Origin: Pseudocoprococcus catus
GTDB taxonomy: Bacteria; Bacillota; Clostridia; Lachnospirales; Lachnospiraceae
Direction: 5' to 3'
Assembly: GCF_902381825.1 (NCBI RefSeq)
Contig: NZ_LR698973.1
Span: forward strand, 722,353 to 786,352
DNA length: 64,000 nt
Part shown: positions 16,337 to 24,415 of the stretch, one piece after another
How positions within the stretch are numbered: the stretch's first letter is position 1
How the letters are laid out: each line of letters starts with the position of its first letter
The notes under the pieces: model-generated
The model's input: only the letters and a program-made list of their open reading frames with translations
Database searches by the model: none
Told to the model about the DNA's origin: nothing
Position numbers and translations under genes: made by a program

Positions 16337-16951
16337 ATGATTAAAGTGAATTTACAGAATACAGCAGTTCAGAACATGTTAACAGGACAGAACACATTAG
16401 ACAGTGTATTTATCGATGGCAATTCAATCTTATTTATCGAGAAGCCGGAGTATCTGAAACAGCTTTACAGAGATGAGATCAAAGCCAGAGCAATCAAAGT
16501 CAACTTGAAGGTGGCAAGGGAAGAAATCCACAAGAGGACTCAGGATGACAGATACAACAATCTGGATGATATGGAGACCTTGAAGAAGTTCAGAGCACAG
16601 ACCGATGAGTTGAGAGAGACAGAGAAGGAATACAGACGAATGCTCGGTGAGTGCGAGAATGTGAAGATGATTCCTGTTTACAGCGGCACGAAGCTGGATG
16701 TTACAACCGGTGATAGTGTTGAAGTGAAACAGGCTGAGTTTGAAGATTATATTGAAACTGAGGGCAACAAGGCGAGAATGGTACTGGATATCCTGGCGCT
16801 GGATGCTGACAGACTTGAGAGAGACTGTCAGTGGCTTCAGACAAAGGGATGTGACATCAACATCATGACAACACCGGGGGCTCCACTGGCAGTTGAAGGC
16901 GGTACACTGGAAGAGGCCATTGCGGCATTGATTGAGGAAAAGGCAGCATAA
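16337..16951 (+). CDS. Orphan 204-residue cytoplasmic protein
   Basis: Function not recognised. The ATG follows GTGGAGG by seven bases and the gene has its own promoter and terminator, so it is surely expressed. The N-terminal 45 residues read like beta strands (VFIDGNSILFIEKPEYL), then a long charged helical stretch (residues 45-110, many Arg, Glu, Lys), then a compact part ending in a short acidic helix EEAIAALIEEKAA. No membrane segment, signal peptide, cysteine cluster or nucleotide motif. The coiled-coil-like centre suggests oligomer formation, but this is inference only. Confidence 0.75.
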   Translation: MIKVNLQNTAVQNMLTGQNTLDSVFIDGNSILFIEKPEYLKQLYRDEIKARAIKVNLKVAREEIHKRTQDDRYNNLDDMETLKKFRAQTDELRETEKEYRRMLGECENVKMIPVYSGTKLDVTTGDSVEVKQAEFEDYIETEGNKARMVLDILALDADRLERDCQWLQTKGCDINIMTTPGAPLAVEGGTLEEAIAALIEEKAA

Positions 16952-17033
16952 ATAATATGTTTGCAAAACAACCTGAATAGTTACCTGAATTTCATATTAG
17001 AATCCATAAACATTGGGCGTAATGAAGATATAA

Positions 17034-17082
17034 CAGAGGTGTCTGTGATTGGCAGAAAAAGTCAGTCACAGGCATCTTTTTT
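17034..17082 (+). terminator. Terminator after the 204-residue gene
   Basis: Stem formed by GTGTCTGTGA (17039-17048) and TCACAGGCAT (17066-17075), followed by CTTTTTT. Confidence 0.8.
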
Positions 17083-17205
17083 GCTGTCTGGATGGCCTGG
17101 AGCATTACTGGAATGGCCTGCAGCCTCAGCAGAGCCATTGACTTTACTCAGTGAACATGCTACCATATGAAAGATATTTTTACTTTTAACATCAAAGGAG
17201 TTTGT

Positions 17206-18483
17206 ATGGATTACGTTAAAAAATATGGCGAATTGATCAAGGATAAAGCAGGTGTAAAGCCTGAACGTGCGCGCTCCATGATTCGTCTGGGACTGCGTGC
17301 GGAGAATGCAAGAACGAAGCTGCTTCCGAATAAAGAGATGCCAAAGGCTTTTCGTATGCTGACTCATCTGGCGATGGAAAGTGTGATGAAGGCTTTGGAT
17401 CATCCGGAGAAATCCTGTTGGACGAATATTTTTGCCCCAGTGGAGATTATGCAGTGCTTTGGTCTGCAGTGTGTGTCCATGGAGTGTCTGTCATCATTTA
17501 TGTCCGGTTTTAAAATAGAAGATTATCTCATTGATTATGCACAGAATGAGGGCATTGCTTCAACACTTTGTTCCTATCACAAGAATTTTATCGGTGGTGT
17601 GGATTCCGGTGTCTTGCCGAAAGCAGCCATGTCAGTGACTACATCCATGATCTGTGATGGCAATATCAACACATTTCGGCATATGGAACAGAAACATCAG
17701 GTGGAAAGCTATGTGCTGGATATTCCGAATACTTACTCGCCGGAAGCAGAGCGTTATGTGGTGGGACAGCTTCAGGAGCTGATCGAATTGCTGGAGACAA
17801 AAACCGGGCAGAAGCTGGATATGAATGAGCTGAAGGCGGCAATCCAACGTGAAAATGAATCAAAAGAATATTACAAAACCTTTTTGAAAGAACAGAAGCA
17901 CAGATATTATCCAAATACCATGACATTGGATCTGTATATGCTGTTTGCCTCACATTTGAATATCGGTACCCGGGAAACTCTGGATTTCTTTAAATGTCTG
18001 GCAGAAGATGTCAAAACTTATCCGGAATTTAATGGAAAGGGCATTTTGTGGGTACATCTGATGCCTTACTATCAGGAAACTTTACAGCAATATATGAATT
18101 ATCAGGAGAAATACTACATTCAGGCCTGTGATCTGAATCTGGATTACATGGAACCGTTGGATGCAGCACATCCTCTGGAAGCACTGGCAAAAAAGATGAT
18201 TTTGAATATTTATAATGGCCCGTATGAGAGAAAGGTTGAGATGATACGTCATCTTGTCAAAGAATTTCAGTCGGATGCGGTGATTCATTTCTGCCACTGG
18301 GGCTGCAAGCAGTCCTCCGGCGGCGTGATGCTTTTAAAAGAAGCCATGCGTGAGGAAAATGTACCGATGCTGATTCTTGACGGAGATGCCCTGGATCGAA
18401 GAAACAGTCATGATGGACAGATCAAGACGCGTCTGCAGGCATTTCTGGAGCTGATTGACAATATTGAGGAGGACAAGGACTGA
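17206..18483 (+). CDS. 2-hydroxyacyl-CoA dehydratase family subunit (HgdB/FldC-like)
   Basis: 425 residues of the HGD-D family (PF06050), whose members remove water from 2-hydroxyacyl-CoAs using a 4Fe-4S cluster and one-electron activation. Visible cysteine sites include CWTNIFAPVEIMQCFGLQCV in the N-terminal third and HWGCKQSSGGVMLLKEAM near the C-terminus, both typical of the family. The ATG at 17206 follows AAAGGAG; the in-frame ATG at 17167 has no site. The stop overlaps the next start (TGATG). No CoA transferase lies nearby, so the substrate is unknown; a non-fermentative or maturation role is also possible for this subgroup. Confidence 0.82.
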   Translation: MDYVKKYGELIKDKAGVKPERARSMIRLGLRAENARTKLLPNKEMPKAFRMLTHLAMESVMKALDHPEKSCWTNIFAPVEIMQCFGLQCVSMECLSSFMSGFKIEDYLIDYAQNEGIASTLCSYHKNFIGGVDSGVLPKAAMSVTTSMICDGNINTFRHMEQKHQVESYVLDIPNTYSPEAERYVVGQLQELIELLETKTGQKLDMNELKAAIQRENESKEYYKTFLKEQKHRYYPNTMTLDLYMLFASHLNIGTRETLDFFKCLAEDVKTYPEFNGKGILWVHLMPYYQETLQQYMNYQEKYYIQACDLNLDYMEPLDAAHPLEALAKKMILNIYNGPYERKVEMIRHLVKEFQSDAVIHFCHWGCKQSSGGVMLLKEAMREENVPMLILDGDALDRRNSHDGQIKTRLQAFLELIDNIEEDKD

Positions 18484-20162
18484 TGATTGGATATGTATGT
18501 AAATATACGCCGGTGGAAGTTTTTGAGGCCATGGGTGTCGAAATCGGACGAATCCAGCCGGAAGTGACCAATTTCAACCAGGCAGATACATTGATGCATC
18601 CGAATATCTGCTCATTTACCAAGTCAGTGCTGGAGGATGTGCTGGCCGGGGATTATGAAGGGGTTGTACTTACTACATGCTGTGACAGCATCCGACGTCT
18701 GTACGATGTGCTGAAACAGCAGTGCCCGGATAAATTCCTGTATCTGTTGGACGTGCCGAGAAAAGTAAATGATTTTTCCACGGATATGTATCGCAAAAAT
18801 ATTCTGGATATGGTGCATGCCTATGAAGCATTCTCAGGGAAAACTTTTGATGAGATTGTATTAAAACAGCTGTTGGAACGCCGTGAAGCGGGGCAGAATC
18901 TTCGAACCGCACCGAAAAATAAAGCTTCCGTGCATATCGGTCTGATGGGTGCCAGATGCAGCAAGGGCATTATTGATTTGTTGGAAAACAGAGGCGTGGA
19001 TATTTTATTTGATATGACCTGTACAGGTCTTAAGCGGGAATTTCATGTAGAACCGGACAATCTGCTGCAGGCTTATGCATGGCAGCTGCTGAATCAGGTA
19101 CCTTGTCTTCGTATGGTAAAGGCGGTCAACAGAGAGAATTATATGGAAGGTTTCAGGGATCGGTTAGACGGTATTCTTTATCATACAGTGCAGTTTTGCG
19201 ATAACTATGCCTATGAGTACACAGATTTGAAGCATCGTTTGGATATCCCGATGCTGATGGTGGAGACAGATGCCACCAAGCAGTGTGAGGGTCAGATTCG
19301 AACGAGAGTGGAGGCTTTTATTGAATCTCTGAAAATTGCGAAAGGTGCCTCAATTAGCAAAAAGAGTCTGAAAAAAGCGGAGGATGGAAAAATGTATGTA
19401 CTTGGTATTGACAGCGGTTCGACATCAACCAATGCTGTTATCTTAAATGAAAAAAAAGAAATCGTGGCTTTTGATGTTGTCCGTACTGGGGCGAAAAGCG
19501 GCGAGAGTGCGGAGAGAATTTTGTCGGAAATTCTTGAGAGAGCCGGATTAAAGAGGGAGGATATTTCTCTGATTGTGTCCACAGGTTATGGTCGTGTCAG
19601 TATTCCTTTTGCAGATGAAAATGTGACAGAAATCAGCTGTCACGGACGGGGCGCACATTATTTTAATCCGGATGTGAGGACGATTCTCGACATCGGCGGC
19701 CAGGACAGCAAGGCCATTCGGTTGAATGAAAACGGCGAAGTGGTGGACTTTGTTATGAATGATAAATGCGCTGCCGGCACAGGCCGTTTCCTTGAGATGA
19801 TGGCGAGAACACTGGAAATGGATATCAGTGAAATGGGGCCGGAATCCCTGAAATGGAAGGAAGACATTGATATCAGCAGTATGTGTTCTGTTTTTGCGGA
19901 ATCGGAAGTTATCTCTCTGATTGCTTTAAATAAAGAAAAAGCGGATATCGCCCATGGTCTGCATAAAGCCATCGCCAATAAATCCTATTCTTTGTTGAAA
20001 CGTGTCGGATTAAATGAGACATTTATGATGACGGGCGGTGTTGCTAAAAATCCCGGTGTTGTCAAAGCAGTGGAGGAAAAGCTTGGCTGCAAACTCTTTA
20101 TCTGCAAGGAACCGGAGATTGTGGGCGCCCTGGGTGCAGCACTTTTTGGATTAGATAAGTAA
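18483..20162 (+). CDS. 2-hydroxyacyl-CoA dehydratase subunit fused to its activator ATPase (HgdC-like)
   Basis: 559 residues in two parts. Residues 1-300 are a second HGD-D-type subunit with cysteine sites TTCCDSIRRL and MGARCSKGIIDLL. From about residue 304 comes a complete BadF/BcrAD/HgdC-type activator: LGIDSGSTSTNAV (phosphate 1), ILDIGGQDSKAI, KCAAGTGRFLE and SMCSVFAESEV, the Cys residues that bridge the 4Fe-4S cluster between two activator subunits, and TGGVAKNPGVV. Such activators use ATP to push one electron into the dehydratase. The fusion places activator and target in one chain. Translationally coupled to 17206-18483. Confidence 0.87.
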   Translation: MIGYVCKYTPVEVFEAMGVEIGRIQPEVTNFNQADTLMHPNICSFTKSVLEDVLAGDYEGVVLTTCCDSIRRLYDVLKQQCPDKFLYLLDVPRKVNDFSTDMYRKNILDMVHAYEAFSGKTFDEIVLKQLLERREAGQNLRTAPKNKASVHIGLMGARCSKGIIDLLENRGVDILFDMTCTGLKREFHVEPDNLLQAYAWQLLNQVPCLRMVKAVNRENYMEGFRDRLDGILYHTVQFCDNYAYEYTDLKHRLDIPMLMVETDATKQCEGQIRTRVEAFIESLKIAKGASISKKSLKKAEDGKMYVLGIDSGSTSTNAVILNEKKEIVAFDVVRTGAKSGESAERILSEILERAGLKREDISLIVSTGYGRVSIPFADENVTEISCHGRGAHYFNPDVRTILDIGGQDSKAIRLNENGEVVDFVMNDKCAAGTGRFLEMMARTLEMDISEMGPESLKWKEDIDISSMCSVFAESEVISLIALNKEKADIAHGLHKAIANKSYSLLKRVGLNETFMMTGGVAKNPGVVKAVEEKLGCKLFICKEPEIVGALGAALFGLDK

Positions 20163-20255
20163 TGGTAAAAATCGCAGCGATATTTGAGAAGCTCGGATAA
20201 GCAGTGAGAAAATGACCGTCGGTATTTGAGATGCCTGAATATGCAGTGCAAATGG

Positions 20256-20284
20256 TTGCAGTGCATTTGGAAACTTGATATAAT
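20256..20284 (+). promoter_or_regulatory. Promoter of the 20331 gene
   Basis: TTGCAG (20256-20261), 17-base spacer, perfect TATAAT (20279-20284), about 40 bases upstream of the start codon. Confidence 0.7.
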
Positions 20285-20330
20285 GAATGGACAGTCAGTG
20301 ACTAATAATAGAATATGTGGGGGAAATGTT

Positions 20331-21254
20331 ATGAGTCAGGCAAAGATATTCAAACTTTTGTCAGAAGCGTATGGGTTAACATGGAGCGGCGGTATCGCAG
20401 CGGAAGTGATTGACGGCTGTCCGGTGACATTGAAAGAGGACAGGTATTATGTTCAGGTGAGTGCCTATATGCCGGAGAGGGTATATGAGGCGAAACATGA
20501 GATCTTCAATGAGCAGATGAAGGCAGTCAAAGGGGTCAAGTGCGGGTTTGATAAGAAAACAAGCCGCATAACCACAGTATTGTCACAGCCGAACCGTGTG
20601 GTGGAGCAGTATGGTGCGCTCCGCGAGATCATCAAACAGTACGCAGCACCTTATGTTGAGGAAGACAAGTGTCCTTACTGCGGACAGGGCGAATGTGATA
20701 TGGCAGCCATTTATAATGATCAATACAGGCGAGTCCATGTGCGGTGCCATCAGTATCATACAGACAGGACGAGGGATGTTGTGTTGTCCGGTCAGGGCAA
20801 TCTGGCAATGGGAATCATCGGTGCTCTCGCAGGTGCAGTGCTCTTTATGGCGATTGCACTGGCAATCGGCATCTTTGCAGAAAGATCTTATGGTTGGTTT
20901 TTTGTCCTGGCAACGTTCGCAGCGTTAGGTGGATACAAGCTGTTCCATGGGCCTTACGGAAGGACCGGCATGGTGACAGTTACCCTTTGCAGTATTCTGT
21001 CAATGGTATTGTATCTGTTTTGTGAAATGGTCTATCTCATTGCACAGTACTATGAGCTGGCCATCGGAGAAGTGCTGAAGCAATGGCCGGCAGTCATTCA
21101 GATTGCCTTCTCGCCGGATAATCTGGCAGAATCCTGGTTCCAGCTTATCTTCTTCCTGGGTGGTCTGGCATGGTTCCTGATCAAGCGGCCATTGTCCAAG
21201 CAGAAGGTTGTGGGCACAATGGATGTGATGGATGATTTCAACAGGGCTTTATAG
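20331..21254 (+). CDS. Membrane protein with a cytoplasmic Cys/His site
   Basis: 307 residues, function not recognised. Residues 1-100 are soluble. CPYCGQGECDMA at about 114-125 plus VRCHQYH some 20 residues later make a likely zinc ribbon. Four hydrophobic segments follow (about 150-175, 182-200, 215-240 and 270-290), ending in a basic tail. The layout of an N-terminal binding domain, zinc site and small membrane domain is seen in several uncharacterised Firmicute proteins. The ATG at 20331 follows GGGGGAAA. Single-gene transcript, ended by the hairpin at 21337-21388. Confidence 0.72.
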   Translation: MSQAKIFKLLSEAYGLTWSGGIAAEVIDGCPVTLKEDRYYVQVSAYMPERVYEAKHEIFNEQMKAVKGVKCGFDKKTSRITTVLSQPNRVVEQYGALREIIKQYAAPYVEEDKCPYCGQGECDMAAIYNDQYRRVHVRCHQYHTDRTRDVVLSGQGNLAMGIIGALAGAVLFMAIALAIGIFAERSYGWFFVLATFAALGGYKLFHGPYGRTGMVTVTLCSILSMVLYLFCEMVYLIAQYYELAIGEVLKQWPAVIQIAFSPDNLAESWFQLIFFLGGLAWFLIKRPLSKQKVVGTMDVMDDFNRAL

Positions 21255-21336
21255 AAGTGCAGAAATTAGAATAAGAAACAGGTCTGCACAGCAGACTCGA
21301 ATTTCGCTTAGGACTCACCAGAGAGTCTTGAAGATT

Positions 21337-21388
21337 ACAAAAGATAAACACCATGACGGTTGGAAGCGCCATGGTGTTTGTCTTTTGT
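21337..21388. terminator. Long hairpin downstream of the membrane protein gene
   Basis: A near-perfect 22-base inverted repeat: one arm starts ACAAAAGATAAACACC (21337-21352), the other ends GTGTTTGTCTTTTGT (21374-21388); two mismatches and a loop of about eight bases. U-rich 3' arm on the plus strand makes it a plausible terminator. The distal arm is also the first copy of the repeat array that follows. Confidence 0.6.
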
Positions 21389-21639
21389 GCATGTAAAAAT
21401 TTGTCTTTGGTAGTTTGATAAAGCAGTTGTCTTTGGTAATTCATCTTTTGTGTTTGCTAATGAATCATTTGCAGCTTGCAATGTATCTTTTGTGGTTTGC
21501 AATGGATCATCAGGAGTGAGATCTTTTGTGTTTTATGAGAAGTCTTTGTCTTTCGTGTTCTAAAGAGGATAAAGGGATTCTCTCATGGTAACTGCAAAGT
21601 GCTATATCTTTGGTGTTTTGTAGAAGTTTTATCTTTTGT
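21381..21639 (-). repeat. Array of nine 8-bp repeats (ACNAAAGA on the minus strand); candidate RNA gene
   Basis: Copies of TCTTTNGT (plus strand) lie at 21381, 21404, 21430, 21444, 21486, 21522, 21549, 21607 and 21632. Most are preceded by A or G and followed by G. Spacing is irregular (14-58 bases). No reading frame is open through the region on either strand. An extended -10 promoter reading toward the array on the minus strand (21648-21658) and the hairpin at the far end delimit a possible transcript of about 300 bases. Confidence 0.6.
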
Positions 21640-21647
21640 ATGATTGA

Positions 21648-21658
21648 ATTATAGCACA
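21648..21658 (-). promoter_or_regulatory. Extended -10 promoter facing the repeat array
   Basis: On the minus strand TGTGCTATAAT, that is TG-N-TATAAT with TATAAT at 21648-21653. The -35 region is weak (TTTATT), as is usual for extended -10 promoters. Between it and the opposing promoter at 21754-21783 lie two copies of GTGACAAA and two of TGTAACATA, possibly operators. Confidence 0.5.
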
Positions 21659-21753
21659 GGTTTCGTGACAAATAAAGTCAAAATGTGTAACATAGTTATG
21701 TAAAAGTTGTAACATAGGTGAAAAGGTGACAAACATTTCGCTGTGTTTTAGGC

Positions 21754-21783
21754 TTGTGTCAGGTAGGCTGAAAATGGTATACT
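21754..21783 (+). promoter_or_regulatory. Promoter of the 21882 gene
   Basis: TTGTGT (21754-21759), 18-base spacer, TATACT (21778-21783), divergent from the promoter at 21648-21658 with about 100 bases between them. Confidence 0.5.
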
Positions 21784-21881
21784 AGATGCGTGATGTCCTG
21801 TACATTGAAGGACAGGACAGGCAGAGAGAAAGAAGCTTTTAACGGTGATGGCTGGCAGATTGCGAAAACGGAGGTGACAGG

Positions 21882-22568
21882 ATGCCGGGATATGTGATTC
21901 ATCTGGCAGAGGCAGAATTGATATTGGACAAGATGCGTAAGCTCAGGCAGACTGATGATGCCTTTGAGCAGGCTTTTCTTACGGGTACCCTGCTTCCGGA
22001 TACCAGATTAAAAGGGGAAAAGCGTTTTTCGCATTTCTGGGACCCGGATAAGCTGGAATGTCTGGCACTGGGACCGGATTTGACCCGTTTTACAGATAAA
22101 TACGGACAGCGGCTGAATGAGCCGGTGATGCTTGGCTATCTGGCGCATTTGCATCTGGATGCCCGTTATGTGACGGAATACTGGCCGACAGTCATGGCCT
22201 TTTATGGCTGTACCGGGGAACCGGAATATAGGAAAGCCCATATTGCGGAAGTGGAGATCAAACGGCTTCAGAAGTGCGTGCCGGTGAGTCAGTTTTTCTC
22301 CATTGATTATTATTATGGAGATTACACAAAACTCAACGGTTACTTTATTCATAAATATCACCTCAGAGTACCAAAATGGCAGAGCATTCCGATGTCGCCG
22401 CCGGAGGAAGTTAACCTGCAGGATATGCAGATGATTTGCAGAGAACTGGATCATTTGAAGAAAGAATGCCATGCCGGCGACGAGAAGAGAATACAGGTCT
22501 TTGAACTTGGATCATTGGAGCGGTTTATGGCAGCCTCGGCGGAGGAATTTTGTGATAGCTACATTTAA
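21882..22568 (+). CDS. Putative zinc-dependent phospholipase C-like protein
   Basis: 228 residues, all soluble. MPGYVIHLAEAELIL at the N-terminus and LTGTLLPDTR and GYLAHLHLDARYV further on give the His/Asp pattern of the helical zinc-dependent phospholipase C/HD-like group (an early His, an Asp after LLP, then H-x-H-x-D). Some members act on phospholipids, others are of unknown role. No signal peptide, so a secreted toxin is unlikely. GGAGGTG lies six bases before the ATG. A small membrane protein gene follows 41 bases later. Confidence 0.5.
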   Translation: MPGYVIHLAEAELILDKMRKLRQTDDAFEQAFLTGTLLPDTRLKGEKRFSHFWDPDKLECLALGPDLTRFTDKYGQRLNEPVMLGYLAHLHLDARYVTEYWPTVMAFYGCTGEPEYRKAHIAEVEIKRLQKCVPVSQFFSIDYYYGDYTKLNGYFIHKYHLRVPKWQSIPMSPPEEVNLQDMQMICRELDHLKKECHAGDEKRIQVFELGSLERFMAASAEEFCDSYI

Positions 22569-22609
22569 CGATTAACCAGGATGAAGAAATCAAAGGAGGG
22601 AAGATAATA

Positions 22610-22753
22610 ATGAATTATATTTTGACAGCTGCAACGGCTGTATCCAAGGAAGCCGGTTCAATGAGCGAAATGCTGCCGAAGTTTGGTGTCATTGCTCTTG
22701 TGGTAGTGATTATTTTAATCGGCATGTTTATTTATGCGAAGAAAAAGAAATAA
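22610..22753 (+). CDS. Small single-span membrane protein (47 residues)
   Basis: A perfect AAAGGAGGG precedes the ATG by eight bases. The protein has a 22-residue N-terminal segment, one strongly hydrophobic span (VIALVVVIILIGMFIYA) and a basic AKKKK end, which predicts an N-out, C-in orientation. No homologue is recognised. It lies between the 21882 gene and dapF, with short gaps, so it is likely part of that transcript. Confidence 0.7.
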   Translation: MNYILTAATAVSKEAGSMSEMLPKFGVIALVVVIILIGMFIYAKKKK

Positions 22754-22806
22754 ACATTAGAACCAATTGCCGCAGCATGCATAGAATAATGAAAAAGGGT
22801 GAAAAT

Positions 22807-23712
22807 ATGCGCCTTTTCTTCACAAAAATGCATGGATTGGGCAATGATTATATTTATATGGACGGCTTTGACAGTCGGATGTCAAAGCCTGCAGCATGGC
22901 CGTCGGAGCAAAAAGGACGGCTGGCGGTTATGATGAGCCGGAGGCATACGGGAATCGGTGCCGACGGCTTAATTTTTATTCAGCCCTCAGAAGAAGCTGC
23001 TTTCCGGATGGAAATGTATAATGCTGATGGTTCAAGGGGTGCCATGTGCGGTAATGGTATCCGTTGTGCGGCACGCTATGCTTATGACCATGGCATTAGC
23101 ACGAATCAGTCTTTTCAAGTGCAGACTGACAGCGGCATAAGGTCCGTTTATATCAGAAAAACGGATGAAGGAGAGCATATAACCTCCGTTCGGGTGGACA
23201 TGGGTGTAATGGCTAACCTTGGGGAGCAGAGAGTCCTGTTAAAAGCGAAGGAAGAATGGACAGATTTTACAGGCGGCAGCTTTCCGGTGCAGTATGTATC
23301 GGCGGGCAACCGTCATTGTATTTTCTTTGTAGAGAATGTCGAAGCATTTCAGCTGAAGAAGGCAGCGGAATTGATCCATACCTTGCCCGGCAATGAAGAC
23401 GGCGTCAATGTCGAAGCCGCAGCCGTTGAAAAAATAGCCGTCACCGGAGAAAAATACATCAAAATGAGAGTCATTGAGCGTGGATCTGGAGAAACCATGG
23501 CCTGCGGTACCGGCGCCTGTGCCGTGACAGCGGCGGCTGTATGGCAGGGATATTGCAGATATGATGAAAATGTGGAGATCAGGCAGCCCGGAGGCATCTT
23601 AACCACAGCTTATCTTGCCGATGGGCGGATGCTGATGGAGGGGCCGGCGGAATATGTTTTTGAAGGATATTTTGATATTCCCATCGCTTCGCTTTATAAT
23701 AGTGCCAGATAA
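22807..23712 (+). CDS. dapF: Diaminopimelate epimerase
   Basis: 301 residues; converts LL- to meso-diaminopimelate, the last step before lysine and the peptidoglycan cross-link residue. Both catalytic cysteines are present in their motifs: MCGNGIRC in the first half and ACGTGACA in the second. The start is typical (MRLFFTKMHGLGNDYIYMD). The ATG at 22807 follows AAGGGTG; 22777 lacks a site. The aspartate kinase at 35742 serves the same pathway but is separate. Confidence 0.95.
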   Translation: MRLFFTKMHGLGNDYIYMDGFDSRMSKPAAWPSEQKGRLAVMMSRRHTGIGADGLIFIQPSEEAAFRMEMYNADGSRGAMCGNGIRCAARYAYDHGISTNQSFQVQTDSGIRSVYIRKTDEGEHITSVRVDMGVMANLGEQRVLLKAKEEWTDFTGGSFPVQYVSAGNRHCIFFVENVEAFQLKKAAELIHTLPGNEDGVNVEAAAVEKIAVTGEKYIKMRVIERGSGETMACGTGACAVTAAAVWQGYCRYDENVEIRQPGGILTTAYLADGRMLMEGPAEYVFEGYFDIPIASLYNSAR

Positions 23713-23728
23713 TTGAAGCTATAAACTA

Positions 23729-23850
23729 TGAGAAACACGCTCCGCGAGTTTCTCAAGTTATCGCGGCCTCTACACTCCGTTTCGGTCGTTGCTAAACAAG
23801 CGCCACTGGCGCTTAGCAACGCCAAGGTCTCGTGCAAGCACGGACTTTGG
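23729..23850. repeat. Cluster of three GC-rich hairpins after dapF
   Basis: Three consecutive inverted repeats: TGAGAAAC/GTTTCTCA (23729-23755), GTTGCTAA...TTAGCAAC with inner AGCGCC/GGCGCT (23788-23820) and CCAAGGTC/GACTTTGG with inner CGTGC/GCACG (23822-23850). The region is GC-rich compared with its surroundings and has no reading frame. It lies in the dapF 3' untranslated region, before the terminator. The regular structure suggests a dispersed intergenic repeat or structured RNA. Confidence 0.55.
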
Positions 23851-23873
23851 CTCGTTGCTCGCGTAAATAAAAT

Positions 23874-23918
23874 AACAGGGAAACTGTGATTCAGTGGTGG
23901 AATCACAGTCTCCCTGTT
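23874..23918. terminator. Bidirectional terminator between dapF and the DUF1292 gene
   Basis: AACAGGGAAACTGTGATTC pairs with GAATCACAGTCTCCCTGTT (one mismatch) around a seven-base loop. It lies between two converging genes and probably serves both. Confidence 0.8.
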
Positions 23919-23931
23919 GCCTTCATATGAA

Positions 23932-24237
23932 TTAATCGACAAAATTAAAATCGTCTTTGAATCTCTCTTTGAATACTTCAAATACCTTGTTCAGTGTAGT
24001 TGCATCCTCAATGCTGAGGTATTCTTCGTTTTCTTCATCCAGAGGGTGGACTTCAAGGATAATTACTTCACCGTCTGCATTTTCATCTTCGCTTTCAACC
24101 GGAAGAAGAACAACATATTCCTTATCATCTAAGTCAATTAAATCCAGAAATTCAAAATCCTTGTCTGTGCCGTCTTCATCGGTCAGTGTAATAATATTCA
24201 GTTCTTCTTCGTTGAGAGTTTCATCAAAATCGCTCAT
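23932..24237 (-). CDS. DUF1292 protein (YrzB-like)
   Basis: 101 residues, very acidic, of the DUF1292/YrzB family: IITLTDEDGTDKDFEFLDLI, then EYVVLLPVE and EVIILEVHP. These small proteins are widespread in Firmicutes, often next to ruvX and alaS, and have no settled function. Here it stands alone. AAAGGAC lies six bases before the ATG. Confidence 0.88.
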   Translation of the reverse strand: MSDFDETLNEEELNIITLTDEDGTDKDFEFLDLIDLDDKEYVVLLPVESEDENADGEVIILEVHPLDEENEEYLSIEDATTLNKVFEVFKERFKDDFNFVD

Positions 24238-24415
24238 GTTCAGTCCTTTCTTCTGAAGGCTGTGGCTTCAGAACCATCAATAATTAAAATTTCAGGCTGT
24301 TTCACAGGTATTATACCATGGCAGAACAAAATACATCAACTGATTTTATTGCTATTTTTTTGTAGTTAGAATATAATGATAATATTGTTCAGAATGTTCG
24401 AGAGGAGGACATGGA

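Noticed and set aside
20210..20225. A 13-base match (AAAATGACCGTCG) with 34499-34511
   Set aside because: Matches of this length are expected by chance many times in 64 kb; no extended similarity.
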